A stretch of DNA of 32,817 bases from Syntrophales bacterium (GTDB taxonomy: Bacteria; Desulfobacterota; Syntrophia; Syntrophales; Fen-1087). A model generated the notes under the pieces. That model worked only from the letters and a program-made list of their open reading frames with translations. It was not told the DNA's origin and made no database searches. This document shows, piece by piece, positions 31,288-32,817 of this stretch. Position 1 is the stretch's first letter; each line of letters begins with the position of its first letter. The stretch covers positions 1 through 32,817 of the forward strand of contig JAUSOK010000115.1 of NCBI GenBank assembly GCA_030656035.1, read 5' to 3'. Made by a program: the position numbers and the translations under genes.

Positions 31288-32817
31288 ATGGAACAAGAAA
31301 ATAGTCACGGCGGAGAAAATGCAAAGGTCGCCAGAGCCGCCGGCGTCGTCGGTCTATACACGATGCTCAGCCGGATCTTCGGATTCCTCCGGGACATGGT
31401 GGTGGCCGCCTTTTTCGGCGCGGGACTGGCCACGGACGCCTTCTTTGTGGCCTTCCGGATCCCCAATCTTCTGAGGCGCCTGCTGGGGGAAGGGTCGCTC
31501 ACCGTTTCATTTGTCCCTGTTTTTACGGAATATTTGAATAAAAAAACAAAGGCGGAGGCCCTTGAACTGGCCAATATCGCCTTTACGATTCTGTCCATTA
31601 TTCTGGTCGTGGTTTCCATTTTAGGCGTCATTTTTTCTCCCCTGATCGTAGCCGTCATGGCGCCCGGTTTCACAAAGGTCCCCGCACAATATGACCTGAC
31701 GGTCTTTCTCAACCGCCTGATGTTTCCCTATATCTTTTTTATTTCACTGGTGGCCCTCTGCATGGGGATCCTGAACTCCCTGCGGCATTTCGCGGCGCCG
31801 GCCCTCTCCCCGGTCATCCTGAATATCGCCATGATCCTGGCAGCCCTGACTCTCCGGGATTTCTTCACGGAACCGATCGTGGCACTGGCCGTCGGCGTCA
31901 TGATCGGGGGAATCCTGCAACTGGCGATGCAATGGCCTTTCCTGGTCCGGATGGGGATCCGGCTGAAACCCGCTTTCAACTTCGCCCATCCCGGCATAAA
32001 AAAGATCGGCCTCCTCATGCTGCCCGCGGTTTTCGGAGCGGCCATTTACCAGATCAACATCTTCGTCGGAACCATCCTGGCGTCCTTTTTACCCCGTGGC
32101 AGTATCTCCTATCTTTATTATGCCGACCGGATTGTGGAACTTCCCCTCGGGGTTTTTGCCATTGCCGTGGGAACGGCGACGCTGCCGAGTTTTTCGGATC
32201 AGATTTCCAGAGGGAATTTTGAGGAATTCAAAAAAACCCTTGCATTTTCGACGCGATTGATTCTTTTCATCACGATCCCGGCCATGATTGCCCTGATTGC
32301 CCTGCGGGAACCGATTATCTCCGTATTGTTTCAGCGCGGACACTTTGACGCAACCTCGACGATCCTCACCGCCCAGGCCCTTTTTTTCTATGCCGTCGGT
32401 CTCTGGGCCTTTTCGGTCATCCGCGTGATCGTCTCCGCCTTTTTTGCCCTGCAAGACACCAAAACCCCCATGAAGGCCGCCATTGTGGCCCTCGTCGTCA
32501 ATGTCGTTTTCAGCCTCGTGCTGATGTTCCCGCTCAAGCACGGCGGGCTTGCCCTGGCCACCTCCATCGCCTCCGCCGTGAATGTCATCCTGCTTACGGT
32601 TATCCTGACCAGAAAAATCGGCTCTTTCATGGATCGGGATTTCTACGGGGCGGTTTTCAGGATGATTCTGGCCTCGGCCGTCATGTGGATGGCCATTATC
32701 CTGGTGGACTGGATTTTTCCCTGGCAGACGGGGGGATCTTTTCAGCATCGGCTTTCCTTCCTGATCGCAGCCATTGCCGTCGGCGCCACAGCTTTTTTCA
32801 GTGTTTGCGCTGCCATG
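31288..32817 (+). CDS. murJ: Lipid II flippase MurJ (MviN), cut by the window end
   Basis: 510 codons are visible from the ATG at 31288, with no stop before the edge; MurJ is usually about 500-530 residues, so little is missing. It belongs to the MOP flippase superfamily and moves lipid II across the inner membrane for peptidoglycan synthesis. The first segment shows GVVGLYTMLSRIFGFLRDMV (about 19-38), then ATDAFFVAFRIPNLLRRLLGEG and SLTVSFVPVFTEY, all MurJ signatures. Repeated hydrophobic segments (about 14 expected) run to the end, with YYADRIVELPLGVFAIAVGTA and SAFFALQDTKTP in the middle and later parts. There is no strong ribosome-binding site before the ATG. The MITE-like repeat upstream separates it from yggT-DUF167, so its promoter may lie in or near that repeat. 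Confidence 0.93.
   Translation, partial: MEQENSHGGENAKVARAAGVVGLYTMLSRIFGFLRDMVVAAFFGAGLATDAFFVAFRIPNLLRRLLGEGSLTVSFVPVFTEYLNKKTKAEALELANIAFTILSIILVVVSILGVIFSPLIVAVMAPGFTKVPAQYDLTVFLNRLMFPYIFFISLVALCMGILNSLRHFAAPALSPVILNIAMILAALTLRDFFTEPIVALAVGVMIGGILQLAMQWPFLVRMGIRLKPAFNFAHPGIKKIGLLMLPAVFGAAIYQINIFVGTILASFLPRGSISYLYYADRIVELPLGVFAIAVGTATLPSFSDQISRGNFEEFKKTLAFSTRLILFITIPAMIALIALREPIISVLFQRGHFDATSTILTAQALFFYAVGLWAFSVIRVIVSAFFALQDTKTPMKAAIVALVVNVVFSLVLMFPLKHGGLALATSIASAVNVILLTVILTRKIGSFMDRDFYGAVFRMILASAVMWMAIILVDWIFPWQTGGSFQHRLSFLIAAIAVGATAFFSVCAAM

Overview
The window looks like the chromosome of a Gram-negative anaerobe from the former Deltaproteobacteria (Desulfobacterota), most likely a Syntrophus/Smithella-type lineage. 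This is an inference from gene content: CimA for isoleucine synthesis, a GT3-type glycogen synthase fused to a GT35 phosphorylase, LolA and MurJ of a Gram-negative envelope, RNase G, and GGGACA-type REP hairpins. No rRNA or tRNA gene was seen, so the taxonomy is not firm.

Layout. (1) Positions 1-4375 form an accessory region, AT-rich from about 550 onward. It has four same-strand genes of unknown or generic function (an end-truncated hypothetical, a possible PD-(D/E)XK-like protein, an exported TPR protein, a DUF4145-like protein). Each is followed by an inverted-repeat site with the layout of an integron attC. A 156-bp MITE-like element with a 5-bp target duplication sits in one of these sites. 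(2) Positions 4505-9787, minus strand, appear to read moaC, a PH-domain membrane protein, a Fis-type regulator and then a 1245-residue GlmS-like protein that departs strongly from normal GlmS; a long REP hairpin precedes the last gene. (3) Positions 10012-17995, plus strand, hold comM, ilvE, a cluster of DnaA-box-like sequences, lolA and the 1414-residue glycogen synthase/phosphorylase fusion. (4) Positions 18172-22000 hold a 5'-deleted IS4 transposase remnant, a DUF1846 protein with a terminator, and a patatin-like lipase/DUF2905 pair on the minus strand. (5) Positions 22187-28624 hold proA-nadD, an isoleucine-rich leader peptide with attenuator ahead of cimA, a YciO/TsaC protein and rng. (6) Positions 28621-32817 hold proC (convergent with rng and overlapping its stop), an alpha/beta hydrolase, yggT, a DUF167 gene, a MITE-like repeat and murJ, which runs off the end.

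How the parts relate. The core genes are housekeeping: proline (proA, proC), NAD (nadD), branched-chain amino acids (cimA, ilvE), molybdenum cofactor (moaC), envelope assembly (lolA, murJ, yggT) and glucan storage. The best-supported regulatory find is the cimA leader: a short ORF with seven Ile codons, an antiterminator and a strong intrinsic terminator whose alternative pairings can be traced base by base. The best structural finds are the integron-like array and the atypical GlmS-like protein, whose candidate nucleophilic Cys lies at residue 49 instead of at the amino terminus.
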